Below, piece by piece: positions 55,455 through 64,000 of a DNA stretch of 64,000 nt. Under the pieces are notes generated by a model, which saw nothing but the letters and a program-made list of their open reading frames with translations, was not told the origin of the DNA and ran no database searches. Each line of letters starts with the position of its first letter. Within the stretch, counting starts at the first letter, position 1. The DNA is from Acinetobacter sp. ANC 4910 (GTDB lineage: Bacteria > Pseudomonadota > Gammaproteobacteria > Pseudomonadales > Moraxellaceae): positions 62,001 through 126,000 of the forward strand of contig NZ_SJNT01000006.1 in the NCBI RefSeq assembly GCF_004331035.1. The letters are read 5' to 3'. A program made the translations under genes and the position numbers.

Positions 55455-55476
55455 TTGTATACATCATTGCATACAA
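55455..55476 (-). promoter_or_regulatory. dyad TTGTATACA/TGCATACAA upstream of urtA
   Basis: Nine-base arms with one mismatch and a 4-base spacer, 60 bases upstream of the -24 element. The core TTGTATACA is typical of GntR-family operators; the position also suits an enhancer for a sigma-54 activator. No regulator gene is adjacent. Confidence 0.4.
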
Positions 55477-55571
55477 AAAAATGCTTACCGACCTAAAATG
55501 ACGCAAATTTGTTCATCTTTCCATCATAGGATTGGTTGATAAAGAAATGATTATGATTTTTAAAAATAGGT

Positions 55572-56129
55572 TTACTCTTCTTGCCAATATTGTTCTAAAG
55601 CGTCCAAGATATCTGGATAGTGATAAACCTCATCTGGTTCATCCAGTAAGAACAAAAGATAAGATCTGACAGCAGAGCGTTGTTCAGCATTGAATAAGCT
55701 GAATTTTCTGTCCGTATGAGGATCTAGTCGTGTTAGCTTAAAAATTAAGTCAAATCGATACTCATCATTTAAACTTGCCAATAAAAAGGCAGGCAAATGA
55801 AATAACATGCCCTGAGCATCAAAAAAAGATAGGCTGCTGTTACAGCGATTCAAATCATCAACCGAGATCTTTTGCCAATTTAATTTTTCGTCTTTGGTAC
55901 GATAAGCCAAGCGTTCTGCTTGGCTAACATAATCATCTATCGCTTGCGCCTCATACAAGCCAATACCCTCTTGTAAGGTGACTTCAGCAAAAGCACTACT
56001 AATCTTTTGTTTCACTTGGTCTAACTCTTGCCAGCGTGGCAAGAGTTCTTCAGCTTCTACAATCGTGACCAGATCATAGCCCTTGTTACGCATTGCCTGA
56101 ATATCATCGGGTGAAGGATACTTTTTCAT
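55572..56129 (-). CDS. DUF6714-like hypothetical protein
   Basis: About 185 residues, cytoplasmic. Begins MKKYPSPDDIQAMRNKGYDLV and has a central LNWQKISVDDLNRCNSSLSFFDAQGMLFHLPAFLLASL, followed by FKLTRLDP and FSLFNAEQRSAVRSYLLFLL, the pattern I associate with DUF6714. Function unknown. The ATG at 56129 shares its base with the parE stop (TGATG), so translation is probably coupled to parE. A longer in-frame start at 56171 lies inside parE. Confidence 0.7.
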   Translation of the reverse strand: MKKYPSPDDIQAMRNKGYDLVTIVEAEELLPRWQELDQVKQKISSAFAEVTLQEGIGLYEAQAIDDYVSQAERLAYRTKDEKLNWQKISVDDLNRCNSSLSFFDAQGMLFHLPAFLLASLNDEYRFDLIFKLTRLDPHTDRKFSLFNAEQRSAVRSYLLFLLDEPDEVYHYPDILDALEQYWQEE

Positions 56130-58009
56130 CAGACTGCAATATCTGCCAAATTTCCCTTTTGTTCTAACCACTGCTTACGGTCGCTTGAACGCTTCTTGGC
56201 CAATAATTTGTCCAATAAAGTTGTGGTTAAATGACTATCATCTAAGTCCAATTGCACCAGACGACGGGTGTTCGGGTCCATTGTGGTTTCACGCAATTGG
56301 CTGGCATTCATCTCACCCAAGCCTTTAAAGCGAGTAATTTGCGGATTTTTGGTTTTGGCTTTCTTGAGAATTGATTCAAGCTCTTCTTCATCCAAGGCAT
56401 AATGCACGTCTTTGCCGTCATCAATACGGAACAAAGGTGGCATCGCCACATATAAATGTCCTTCTTCTACCAAGGTCAGGAAATGTTTCACAAACAGCGC
56501 ACACAACAGTGTGGCAATGTGCAGACCATCTGAATCAGCATCCGCTAGGATACAAATCTTGCCGTAACGCAATTCGGATAAATCATCACTGCCCGGATCA
56601 ACTCCGATCGCAATCGCAATATCATGCACTTCTTGGGAAGCAAGCACCTCATCGGAAGAGACTTCCCAAGTATTTAAAATCTTGCCGCGAATTGGCATGA
56701 TGGCTTGGAAATTTTTATCGCGTGCCTGTTTGGCCGAACCGCCCGCAGAATCTCCTTCTACAATAAACAGTTCAGAATCTTCTCGGGTTTGCCCGACGCA
56801 ATCCGCCAATTTACCCGGCAAAGCAGGTCCCGATACGATTCTCTTACGTTCCACTTTTTTCGCAGCTTTTAAACGACGACCAGCTTTGGAAATCGCCATT
56901 TCTGCCAGTTGCATAGCAATTTCAGAATGCTGGTTCAACCACAGTGCAAAAGCATCTTTGGCAATGTTCTGTACAATACCCGCAGCTTCACGGCTAGAAA
57001 GGCGCTCTTTGGTTTGCCCTGAAAATTGCGGTTCTTGGAATTTCAGTGACAAAATATAGTTCACACCATCCCAAACATCTTCTGCAGAGAGTTTTAAGTT
57101 GCGCGGTAATAAATTACGCAGCTCACAAAACTCACGTAAAGCATCCGTGACCCCTGAACGAAGACCGTTGACATGCGTTCCGCCTTGCGCCGTTGGAATC
57201 AGGTTGACATAGCTTTCCTGAATTTGCTCGCCACCTTCTGCATTCCAGCAAATGGCAAATTCTGCACTGGCACGTTCGGCATCCCCTGTAGCCACAAATG
57301 CAGGTGCAGGCACAATTTCACGGTCTTCCAGTTCGTCCATTAAATAATCGACCAGACCATTTTCAAATTGCCACTCAATTTTTTCGTCGTTGATTTCATC
57401 GACATAAATAATTTGTAGCCCTGCCGCTAAGACCGCTTTGGCTTTTAAATTATGTTTCAGCGCTTTTAGGGCAAATTTAGGAGAATCAAAATATTTCGTT
57501 TCTGGCCAAAAGTGTACCAAGGTTCCTGTGGCCCGTTTCGGGGCTTTGCCCTCTAAAACTGTCAAAGGTGCAACAGGTTCACCCTGCTCGAATGCCATTT
57601 GGTAGAGGTTACCCTGACGCTGAACTTCCACTTCTACACGGGTTGATAAAGCGTTCACGACAGAAATGCCTACACCATGTAATCCCCCCGAAAACTGGTA
57701 GTTATCGGTACTGAATTTTCCACCTGCATGCAGTTTGGTTAAAATAATTTCAATCCCGCTTTGCCCATATTCAGGATGAATATCCACGGGCATACCGCGG
57801 CCATTGTCCGCAACAGCCAAGGAGCCATCTTTATATACCGTCACCGTAATTTTATTGGCATGCCCCGCCAGCGCTTCGTCCACCGCATTATCAATGACTT
57901 CCTGAGCCAAATGGTTCGGACGAGACGTATCGGTATACATCCCCGGACGACGACGGACAGGGTCCAAACCAGATAAAACTTCAAGCGATTGAGCCGTATA
58001 TTGAGACAC
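56129..58009 (-). CDS. parE: DNA topoisomerase IV subunit B
   Basis: ATPase subunit of topoisomerase IV, which decatenates chromosomes. 626 residues, ParE length rather than GyrB. GHKL ATP site: VIDNAVDEALAGHANKITV, DNGRGMPVDIHPEYG and GGLHGVGISVVNALS. TOPRIM motif: LFIVEGDSAGGSAKQARDKNFQ and the DADSDG aspartates. RFKGLGEMNASQLRETTM is near the C-terminus. The fluoroquinolone region reads as wild type by eye. Downstream of yqiA, 14 bases. Confidence 0.96.
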   Translation of the reverse strand: MSQYTAQSLEVLSGLDPVRRRPGMYTDTSRPNHLAQEVIDNAVDEALAGHANKITVTVYKDGSLAVADNGRGMPVDIHPEYGQSGIEIILTKLHAGGKFSTDNYQFSGGLHGVGISVVNALSTRVEVEVQRQGNLYQMAFEQGEPVAPLTVLEGKAPKRATGTLVHFWPETKYFDSPKFALKALKHNLKAKAVLAAGLQIIYVDEINDEKIEWQFENGLVDYLMDELEDREIVPAPAFVATGDAERASAEFAICWNAEGGEQIQESYVNLIPTAQGGTHVNGLRSGVTDALREFCELRNLLPRNLKLSAEDVWDGVNYILSLKFQEPQFSGQTKERLSSREAAGIVQNIAKDAFALWLNQHSEIAMQLAEMAISKAGRRLKAAKKVERKRIVSGPALPGKLADCVGQTREDSELFIVEGDSAGGSAKQARDKNFQAIMPIRGKILNTWEVSSDEVLASQEVHDIAIAIGVDPGSDDLSELRYGKICILADADSDGLHIATLLCALFVKHFLTLVEEGHLYVAMPPLFRIDDGKDVHYALDEEELESILKKAKTKNPQITRFKGLGEMNASQLRETTMDPNTRRLVQLDLDDSHLTTTLLDKLLAKKRSSDRKQWLEQKGNLADIAV

Positions 58010-58023
58010 GTTGTACGATTTCC

Positions 58024-58608
58024 TTATAATCTGGAAGACGAAAAAAATTGTAAAATCATGGGGATTTTAGCAGCAAAATCATCCATAGCATGGTTGCCAT
58101 GCGCTTCGGTCATAACCAAAGCACGCGGTTGCTGCGACGCATAATAACGTTCCGCTTCACGATAATCTAAAACATCGTCGCCTTGTTGTAATAACACCAG
58201 CACTTTGTCTGCTTGCTGAACATTTGGCACGGCAATTTGCTCTAAATAGTCTAATTGTGCCTCATCTAAGATCCATTCAGGATGAACCTGATAGGGAAGT
58301 TGCTGTTGCCCAAATAAATCACGGAACAATTGCCATGGTCGCATAGCAGGATTAATCAAAACAGCAGGCAGCGCATACCTTGCGACCAATTGTGTCGCAT
58401 AAAAGCCTCCCAGACTACTGCCGACCAAAGCGACATCCTGATGGGCAAGTACCAAATCTTGTAACACTTGCAGGGCTTGCTCAGGTGGCATATTTAAGTC
58501 GGGCACATGGACAGTCAAAGTGTCATCTTGCACACAATACTGTTGTAACTGCTGTGCTTTGATTGATTTTGGACCACTTTGAAAGCCGTGGATATAAATA
58601 ATATTCAT
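58024..58608 (-). CDS. yqiA: YqiA-type alpha/beta-hydrolase esterase
   Basis: 194 residues. The N-terminus IIYIHGFQSGPKSIKAQQL and the nucleophile elbow ALVGSSLGGFYATQL (about 80-94) match YqiA/UPF0227, with a later Asp (GDDVLDYREAERYY) and His (TEAHGNHAMDDF) completing the triad. Cytoplasmic esterase, natural substrate unknown. It lies directly upstream of parE, as in E. coli. Confidence 0.88.
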   Translation of the reverse strand: MNIIYIHGFQSGPKSIKAQQLQQYCVQDDTLTVHVPDLNMPPEQALQVLQDLVLAHQDVALVGSSLGGFYATQLVARYALPAVLINPAMRPWQLFRDLFGQQQLPYQVHPEWILDEAQLDYLEQIAVPNVQQADKVLVLLQQGDDVLDYREAERYYASQQPRALVMTEAHGNHAMDDFAAKIPMILQFFSSSRL

Positions 58609-58851
58609 ATTTTCTGGTTACGTAGGTTATCCCTTCATCCATTTTTCATCATTCTGACGCAGGATTATTCTAAATTCGTCGAAAGGCTCGAATTGTTAGA
58701 CAAAATAAGCCCTATTTCAGGATATTCATCGGTATTTTAAAATTATTCGAGCTGTACTCGATATGATGAAAACTGAAAAAAGTTATACCTCTATCTTAAT
58801 CAAAATGAAAGCGTTGAGATGAGACAAACAAAGCATAAAGGATAACAACAA

Positions 58852-60183
58852 ATGCCGAGTTTAACACCGCTGCATGAAACTTATTGTAAATGGGATCGGA
58901 CGCCACCCAGCCAAGCTGATTTGCTGGAAGGTCTGGCTCAGTTACTGAGTACGCCCTTAAACAATGTGGTGCAAGATTTTATGCGTACCATTCAGCGGGA
59001 AATCTTCTCAAGTATTTTTGGTCTCGATGAGCAAGAATTCAGAAATTTGCAAAACCGACCGCAGATTGTTCAATTTAACCGCTTAAGCATGAGCATATTA
59101 GAAAATTATGGACATTATCTTTTAGCACCAGGCTTACGCCAAATTATTGAAAAATATCCAAAACTGCATGAAAAACCGCTTACTCCGACTCTGCATTTCT
59201 TAGTGGGTGCGGTGAATGGGGTATTGGGTGACTATTTACTGAAATATCATAATCCAATGGCACTACCAATGGTGCTCTATGATCACTACGGTGAAATCCA
59301 ACGCGGGGATTTATCGGGACGTGTGGTGATTTTTGTGCATGGTCTGTGTATGAATCATCTCGACTGGACCAACCGTAATAATGGCGGTTTTGGCGAAAAA
59401 CTGTTGGCGCAACGAGACCATAACACCATGTTGTACTTGAACTACAACACAGGACGTCGTATTTCAGCCAATGGCCGCAGCTTGGCCAATACCTTAGAAG
59501 ACCTGATTCAGCGTAACCCGCGCATTACCAGTCTTGATATTATTGGGCATAGTATGGGCGGACTGGTTGCCCGCAGTGCCTTATTCTATGGTAAGCAAAA
59601 TATGCATCAATGGCTGCACATGGTCGAAAACTTGGTCTGTCTAGGTTCACCGCATCATGGCGCGGTACTGGAACGTTTTGGCTTTGCCGTTCAAGAAAAA
59701 CTGGGGCGCTTTCCAATTGTGAAACTGGTCGGGCATCTGGTCAATATTCGTAGTAATGGTATTTTAGATTTACGTTATGGCAGTGTCCGTGATGATGATT
59801 GGGAGCATAACGAAGCGCGGATTGGCTTCTTTGACGATAACCGTAAACCTGCGCCGCTACCTTCGCATATCAATACCTATTTGGTCGCGGGCACACTCGA
59901 ATTGGAACACCGTAAAAACAAAACCTTAAAAGTGATTGGCGATTATTTGGTCAGTGTAAAAAGTGCTTTGGGTGAACACCCTAATCCGCGTTTTCAATTG
60001 AAATTGCCCGAATCACATAAAGCCATTTTTTACGGTCTGAATCATTTAGAAATTCAATATCACTCCAGCGTGGCAGAACAAATTGTGCATTGGTTCTATC
60101 CTGAAAAAGCGCAGCATCACCAATTACATGCACATGAACATATGATTGGTTTAGATGATTTTGAAGGCATTGCCCTGACCTAA
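58852..60183 (+). CDS. alpha/beta-hydrolase, lipase/PGAP1-like
   Basis: 443 residues. A helical N-terminal region (1-145) precedes the hydrolase core: VVIFVHGLCMNHLDWT (about 155-170), the nucleophile DIIGHSMGGLVARSAL (about 225-240), and CLGSPHHGAVLERFG (about 260-274). The catalytic Ser in GHSMGG is present. No signal peptide or Sec motif, so an intracellular esterase or polyhydroxyalkanoate-depolymerase-like enzyme is possible; the substrate is unknown. AAGGAT lies 8 bases upstream. Confidence 0.8.
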   Translation: MPSLTPLHETYCKWDRTPPSQADLLEGLAQLLSTPLNNVVQDFMRTIQREIFSSIFGLDEQEFRNLQNRPQIVQFNRLSMSILENYGHYLLAPGLRQIIEKYPKLHEKPLTPTLHFLVGAVNGVLGDYLLKYHNPMALPMVLYDHYGEIQRGDLSGRVVIFVHGLCMNHLDWTNRNNGGFGEKLLAQRDHNTMLYLNYNTGRRISANGRSLANTLEDLIQRNPRITSLDIIGHSMGGLVARSALFYGKQNMHQWLHMVENLVCLGSPHHGAVLERFGFAVQEKLGRFPIVKLVGHLVNIRSNGILDLRYGSVRDDDWEHNEARIGFFDDNRKPAPLPSHINTYLVAGTLELEHRKNKTLKVIGDYLVSVKSALGEHPNPRFQLKLPESHKAIFYGLNHLEIQYHSSVAEQIVHWFYPEKAQHHQLHAHEHMIGLDDFEGIALT

Positions 60184-60191
60184 TACCACAT

Positions 60192-60220
60192 AAAAAAAGC
60201 CAACAACTGTTGGCTTTTTT
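60192..60220. terminator. bidirectional terminator
   Basis: Stem AAAAAAGCCAAC/GTTGGCTTTTTT with a 4-base loop between the convergent lipase and dsbB. Confidence 0.9.
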
Positions 60221-60244
60221 ATATCTATTGAACAATAGTCGCTA

Positions 60245-60760
60245 TTATTTTTTAGCTTTCGCTGCGGTTGGATAACGGCGCACCAATTGCCATAGACTCA
60301 CCACGGCCAAGACCACGAAAAATAACAATGACCATACAGGCAAAGACTGTCCCAAGAATGTCCAGTCAATCACAGCACACTCGCCTGAACCTGTGAGCAC
60401 TTGTGCCAACACGTTTTTCAGTGGCAAAGCATCTATCAGATAGTTTAAACCCGGACCACAGCTCGGCACCTGATCGGGTGGTAAGTTCTGTAACCAGACA
60501 TGACGTGCTGCAACACCTGCCGACCATAAAATAGACAGGCTACCCAGTAAGGCATAAATGCGTTTTCCTGCCGTAGACTTTGGGTTATGAATCAATGCAA
60601 TCAGGGAAATAAAGCCCAATCCCATTAAACCTACACGCTGAAAGACGCACAGCGGACATGGAGATAAGCCTTGGACATGTTCAAGATACAGCGCAAACGC
60701 CATACCCACAATACTGGCAATCACTAAAAACCCGCTCACGAAGCGAAAACTCCATTGCAT
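60245..60760 (-). CDS. dsbB: disulfide bond formation protein DsbB
   Basis: Inner-membrane quinone-linked oxidase that reoxidises DsbA. About 171 residues with four membrane helices. First redox pair in [17 protein letters not shown] (CxxC), second pair formed by the Cys in SCGPGLNYL and GSGECAV. ATG 60760 (MQWSFRF) has GAGG 7 bases upstream; a TTG start two codons earlier is less likely. It lies 18 bases after gshA on the same strand. dsbA is not in the window; dsbD is. Confidence 0.94.
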   Translation of the reverse strand: MQWSFRFVSGFLVIASIVGMAFALYLEHVQGLSPCPLCVFQRVGLMGLGFISLIALIHNPKSTAGKRIYALLGSLSILWSAGVAARHVWLQNLPPDQVPSCGPGLNYLIDALPLKNVLAQVLTGSGECAVIDWTFLGQSLPVWSLLFFVVLAVVSLWQLVRRYPTAAKAKK

Positions 60761-60778
60761 GGTCAAACCTCTTAATTT

Positions 60779-62356
60779 TTATCGATAATGTGCAAGATAT
60801 TCGTCAAAACTGATGTCGGTATCTTGTTCAAGTTGTTGTTGCTGTTGTAGCGATGTCTGTGCCAATTCATCAAAATAAGCCTGTGTTTCAGGGTTTAATT
60901 GATGCTGTTCATACACTGCCGTATGTTGTTGAGCCATCATGCTACCAAAATTCCATGTCCCACCATGTGTGAGGGTATCCGCAATCACTTGTGCTGAAAG
61001 CGTATGATCTACCTCATCAATACGTTGTTGCATCAGCTGTAAAGCTTGAACATACAACTGCGTGGTATTGGCTTGATCCAGCAATTCTGCGAAGGGCTGC
61101 ATCGCATCCAGATGTTTTTGACACCAAGCTTCAATCTGGTAATCCTGTCCATCTTCCACAATGTGTGCATTCGGTGCACGCCCCCGATTGACCACTTCAG
61201 CCTGATTCTGTTCAATCTGCTCTTGCTCAGCATCTAACAGCGCAGGACTGTCTTGTAATAAACAATACAATGCCAAGACTTCCAGAAAACCAGCGCTGCT
61301 TTCATCAATTCCAATCGGGCTATACGGATTCACATCCACCGCACGCAGCTCGACATAACCCACACCACGATTCGCTAAAGCGTCTGAAGGTGTTTCACCC
61401 GCCTGAGGCACCTGCTTTGGTCGCACTAGACTGTAGTACTCATTTTCAATTTGCAGGACATGGTCATTAATTTGGGTTGGCTCACCTTGCGCATCATTTA
61501 ACCCTAAACGGCTAAAGTCTGCATACGGAGTTTTGACCGCTTTTTGTAATCCGTCTAAATAGCCCTGAATGTCATTATAGTGAATGCCCAGCTGCTTCTG
61601 CGCTGAATTCTGATAACCAAAACGTCCCATACGCAAAGCAGTGGCATAAGGTAAATATAACGTCCCTTTTAACAACGGCAGCAAATGATGCTCACGCCCC
61701 GTCATAAAACACTTACACACCGATGGACTCGCACCCAACAAAAACATCACCAACGGCGTTAGACGAATGAAATTGCGAATGAGGCCAAAATAGCGATGGC
61801 TACGATAATCTTGTGCAGACAGTTGACGTAAATCAGGATCGGTTTCTTGTTGTTGTAATGTGCTGAATAAGCGGTCTGGGAAAGATAAATTATAATGTAT
61901 CCCAGAAATAGTCTGCATACGGCGACCGTAACGGATACCTAAACCATGACGGTATAGCGTCTTAAAACGACCAATATTGGAACTGCCGTATTGTGCCAAA
62001 CGAATATTGTCTTCTTGATTGTCCAACATACAGGGCATCGACAAAGGCCAAAGTTTTTCTTCATGCTCTAAATGGCGATGCACCACAGCGTGAATATCGG
62101 TCAGATAAGACAAGGTTTTGGCAATACTCTCTAGTGGAGGGGTAATAAACTCCATCAAAGCTTCTGAATAATCAGTAGTAATATGCGGATGGGTCAATGC
62201 CGATCCCAAAGCTTTAGGATGATCGGCTTGCGATAAAAAACCATTGCTTTGCATCCGCAAACTTTCACGTTCTATACCACGTAACATCCCGTGTAACAGC
62301 GAAGAATCCACCCAAGTCGGAAGTACAGCTTGAGAGGTCGATTCGGGTTGACTCAT
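60779..62356 (-). CDS. gshA: glutamate--cysteine ligase
   Basis: First, rate-limiting enzyme of glutathione synthesis, joining Glu and Cys with ATP. About 525 residues, the gammaproteobacterial class I type. Visible: GIERESLRMQSNGFLSQADH (about 28-47), HPHITTDYSEALMEFITPP, SMPCMLDNQEDNIRLAQYG, HYNLSFPDRLF and GVGYVELRAVDVNPYSPIGI. Together with gshB in this window it completes glutathione synthesis. ATG 62356 is favoured by GAG 7 bases upstream; another ATG lies two codons earlier. Confidence 0.96.
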   Translation of the reverse strand: MSQPESTSQAVLPTWVDSSLLHGMLRGIERESLRMQSNGFLSQADHPKALGSALTHPHITTDYSEALMEFITPPLESIAKTLSYLTDIHAVVHRHLEHEEKLWPLSMPCMLDNQEDNIRLAQYGSSNIGRFKTLYRHGLGIRYGRRMQTISGIHYNLSFPDRLFSTLQQQETDPDLRQLSAQDYRSHRYFGLIRNFIRLTPLVMFLLGASPSVCKCFMTGREHHLLPLLKGTLYLPYATALRMGRFGYQNSAQKQLGIHYNDIQGYLDGLQKAVKTPYADFSRLGLNDAQGEPTQINDHVLQIENEYYSLVRPKQVPQAGETPSDALANRGVGYVELRAVDVNPYSPIGIDESSAGFLEVLALYCLLQDSPALLDAEQEQIEQNQAEVVNRGRAPNAHIVEDGQDYQIEAWCQKHLDAMQPFAELLDQANTTQLYVQALQLMQQRIDEVDHTLSAQVIADTLTHGGTWNFGSMMAQQHTAVYEQHQLNPETQAYFDELAQTSLQQQQQLEQDTDISFDEYLAHYR

Positions 62357-62672
62357 TATCATCTCGCTTTTTGGAAGAACTACTAAAATAAAATCATCAG
62401 TTTATATCAGTATACTGTGATTTGATGCCGCCATATGACCCGCTGTCTATTTTTCCAACAGATTCACAACATTTGTTGTTGCTGCCGAAAAGGTTCAGTA
62501 AATCAGATAAGTAGCCTTAATATGGGTTACATCGGCCATGTTCAACAGCACGACATGAAAAATTATTAAAAAGTATGCGCTATGCGGCAATTTTTTATCA
62601 CAAAGTTACTCTATAAGACACCCAAAAAATATGATTTTATGGAAGAATAAGTGCTAAGGATCTGTAATAAAA
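62357..62672. other. gshA-DUF924 divergent intergenic region
   Basis: 316 bases without a gene. A 10-base palindrome CAGTATACTG (62408-62417) lies about 50 bases upstream of gshA and could be an operator. The rest is AT-rich and should hold both promoters. No hairpin stands out. Confidence 0.5.
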
Positions 62673-63212
62673 ATGAATTATCAGGATATTTTAAGCTTTT
62701 GGTTTGCCCCTGAAACTCAACCAAACTGGTTTGCCAAAAGTAGCGAATTTGATCAAATGTTAGCAGAAAAGTTTGCTCAGATACATCAACAAGCCGCTTT
62801 AGCTGAACTGTGGGAATGGCGCCAGCAGCCTGAAGGACGTCTTGCCGAAGTGATTATTCTGGATCAGTTTTCGCGTAATTTATTTCGTGATCAAGCACAG
62901 GCTTTTGCACAAGATGGACTTGCGCTCTGCTTGGCACAAGAAGCCATTTTGGGGCAACATCACTTACAGCTTAGCCCTGAACATTGTTATTTCTTATACA
63001 TGCCCTTTATGCACAGTGAGTCGCAACGTGTACACGAATTTGGGTTAAAATTATTTGAACAATTAGGGCATCCAATTGCCTTAGAATTTGAACGACAACA
63101 TAAAGCTATTATTGACCGATTTGGACGCTATCCACACCGAAATCACATTCTAGGACGAGCGTCTAGTGCTGAAGAATTAGAATTTTTGACAGAACCGAAT
63201 AGCCATTTTTGA
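62673..63212 (+). CDS. DUF924 family protein
   Basis: 179 residues. The family signature is very clear: ILSFWFAPETQPNWFAKSSEFDQML (N-terminus), EVIILDQFSRNLFRDQAQAFAQD (about 60-82), YFLYMPFMHSESQRVHEFGLKLFEQ, RFGRYPHRNHILGRASSAEELEFL. It is a soluble all-helical TPR-like protein of unknown function. Lipoprotein gene follows 60 bases downstream. Confidence 0.92.
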   Translation: MNYQDILSFWFAPETQPNWFAKSSEFDQMLAEKFAQIHQQAALAELWEWRQQPEGRLAEVIILDQFSRNLFRDQAQAFAQDGLALCLAQEAILGQHHLQLSPEHCYFLYMPFMHSESQRVHEFGLKLFEQLGHPIALEFERQHKAIIDRFGRYPHRNHILGRASSAEELEFLTEPNSHF

Positions 63213-63272
63213 CCCTGAGTGGTGTGTCGTCTTTCTCTCCCCTATTTCATCAGCAGTTTGCGGAGTATAAAC

Positions 63273-63851
63273 ATGAAAACTAAGCTTATTGCCCTGACTC
63301 TTCTCACACTCGCGCTTGCGGGCTGCGCCTCTACGCCTTCCAAACCTCGAACCTTCGATCAATTGGGGCGGTTTAATACCTACCCCATGAACATGCAGAC
63401 CTATCGGATTAGTTTTGAAGCTGACCCGAATATGAACTATGGCGTCGCGGAAGAAATTACCTTGGTCAAAGCAGCACAAACCGCGCTTCAAAATGGCTTT
63501 CGCTATTTTAAAGTCCTAGATGACCCCAGCAATCTGACCAATAAACCACCCCGTCAGGCTGTCGTGTATCGCTCACCGTCTTTCTACCCTTATGGTTACT
63601 ATCCACGTGGCTATTACCGCCGCTATCCAGGCTATTGGCCAGACCCATTTTATGACACGCCGCAAGTGGTGAATATTGACCCTGTACAAGTGTCCTATAC
63701 CATTGAGTGTTTTAAAGAAAAAGGTAAAGTACCGAGCGATGCTTTTGATGCCACACTCATCTTACAGTCTTTGGGAAAAAAATATGGACTTACGCCGACA
63801 GGTGAAGTGATTCAACCCCAACCCGAAGTATCCGCTCCAACTCAAAAATAA
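63273..63851 (+). CDS. CC0125/CC1285-like lipoprotein
   Basis: About 192 residues. Lipobox LTLALAGCAST gives a lipidated Cys near residue 18, so it is a membrane-anchored lipoprotein. The mature part has YRISFEADPNMNYGVAEEITLVKAAQTALQNGFRYFKVLDDPSN, then a Tyr/Pro/Arg-rich linker (YPYGYYPRGYYRRYPGYWPDPFY), and the C-terminal SYTIECFKEKGKVPSDAFDA. This resembles the CC0125/CC1285 lipoprotein family. ATG 63273 has GGAG 8 bases upstream; the in-frame extension to 63219 is not used. Function unknown. Confidence 0.75.
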   Translation: MKTKLIALTLLTLALAGCASTPSKPRTFDQLGRFNTYPMNMQTYRISFEADPNMNYGVAEEITLVKAAQTALQNGFRYFKVLDDPSNLTNKPPRQAVVYRSPSFYPYGYYPRGYYRRYPGYWPDPFYDTPQVVNIDPVQVSYTIECFKEKGKVPSDAFDATLILQSLGKKYGLTPTGEVIQPQPEVSAPTQK

Positions 63852-63866
63852 AATTAGGACCATTCT

Positions 63867-64000
63867 ATGCCTGTAGCGACCACCAGTTCTGAAAGCTTGC
63901 AACGAAGTAAACGCTTCGCAAATATCGCTTTATTGCTGGCGGTCATGACATGGATTGTCCTTATGGTACTTGCCAAATTCATGCCTGAGTACGCTTGGCT
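63867..64000 (+). CDS. N-terminus of a membrane protein (cut by window end)
   Basis: Only about 44 residues are inside. MPVATTSSESLQRSKRFA leads into a hydrophobic segment (NIALLLAVMTWIVLMVLAKFMP), so this is a membrane protein. AGGA is 7 bases upstream and the gene begins 16 bases after the lipoprotein stop, so they may be co-transcribed. Family cannot be assigned from this fragment. Confidence 0.5.
   Translation, partial: MPVATTSSESLQRSKRFANIALLLAVMTWIVLMVLAKFMPEYAW

Noticed and set aside
62408..62417. CAGTATACTG palindrome as an SOS (LexA) box
   Set aside because: It does not match CTG-N10-CAG, and canonical LexA is not expected in Acinetobacter. Left as an unassigned dyad.

Overview
The window looks like chromosomal DNA of an Acinetobacter species (Moraxellaceae, Gammaproteobacteria) of moderate to low GC. 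The basis is gene content: two Omp33-36-like porins, a Crc/ExoIII-type gene divergent from pyrE, a half dcw cluster (murG-murC-ddl-ftsQ-ftsA-ftsZ-lpxC) followed by DciA and M23 genes, and RF2, KdtA, AceE/AceF and LpxC proteins typical of this group. Assignment is from protein resemblance only. I see no rRNA or tRNA gene, CRISPR array, insertion sequence, transposase or prophage; it is mostly core genome with a few lineage-specific small genes.

Layout. 1-6.5 kb: 5' part of acs (cut by the window edge), a DUF805 membrane protein, an MscS channel, rsmE, waaA/kdtA, and an Old Yellow Enzyme with an ArsR-type regulator. 6.6-16.9 kb: prfB with its programmed +1 frameshift, tandem Omp33-36-like porins, the glmM-pdxH-recJ operon, guaB, a diiron metallo-beta-lactamase-fold protein and a GDT1-type transporter. 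17.2-23.9 kb: a small membrane protein, aceE-aceF, an M23 peptidase and dciA. 24-33.4 kb: lpxC, ftsZ, ftsA, ftsQ, ddl, murC, murG, then gshB. 33.5-44.9 kb: small conserved genes, pyrE/crc, an ArsC-like protein, a DUF2147 protein, an HSL-type esterase, azoreductase, a diguanylate cyclase, a dsbD-containing operon, an ankyrin-type protein and a ribosome hibernation factor. 45-49.7 kb: puuE, a Tsx-like channel, two hypothetical proteins and a PLD-fold protein. 49.7-55.3 kb: urea ABC transporter urtABCDE. 55.6-64 kb: a DUF6714-like protein, parE, yqiA, a lipase-like hydrolase, dsbB, gshA, a DUF924 protein, a lipoprotein, and a gene cut by the window end.

Functional themes are envelope growth and division (murG to lpxC, glmM, waaA), acetate/pyruvate metabolism (acs, aceEF) with carbon-catabolite control (crc), nitrogen scavenging (urtABCDE, puuE, both preceded by sigma-54-like -24/-12 sequences), thiol and electrophile handling (gshA, gshB, gst, dsbB, dsbD, azoR, OYE), and translation control (prfB, hibernation factor, rsmE).

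The most interesting non-coding signal is at about 36160-36340. It carries several hairpins tipped with GGA, one exact match to the core of the CsrA-binding consensus, and an intrinsic terminator whose own loop is GGA. A related, shorter structured element lies between waaA and rsmE (3573-3664). I propose the first as a candidate CsrA/RsmA-binding small RNA or a member of a dispersed structured repeat family. This is untested.
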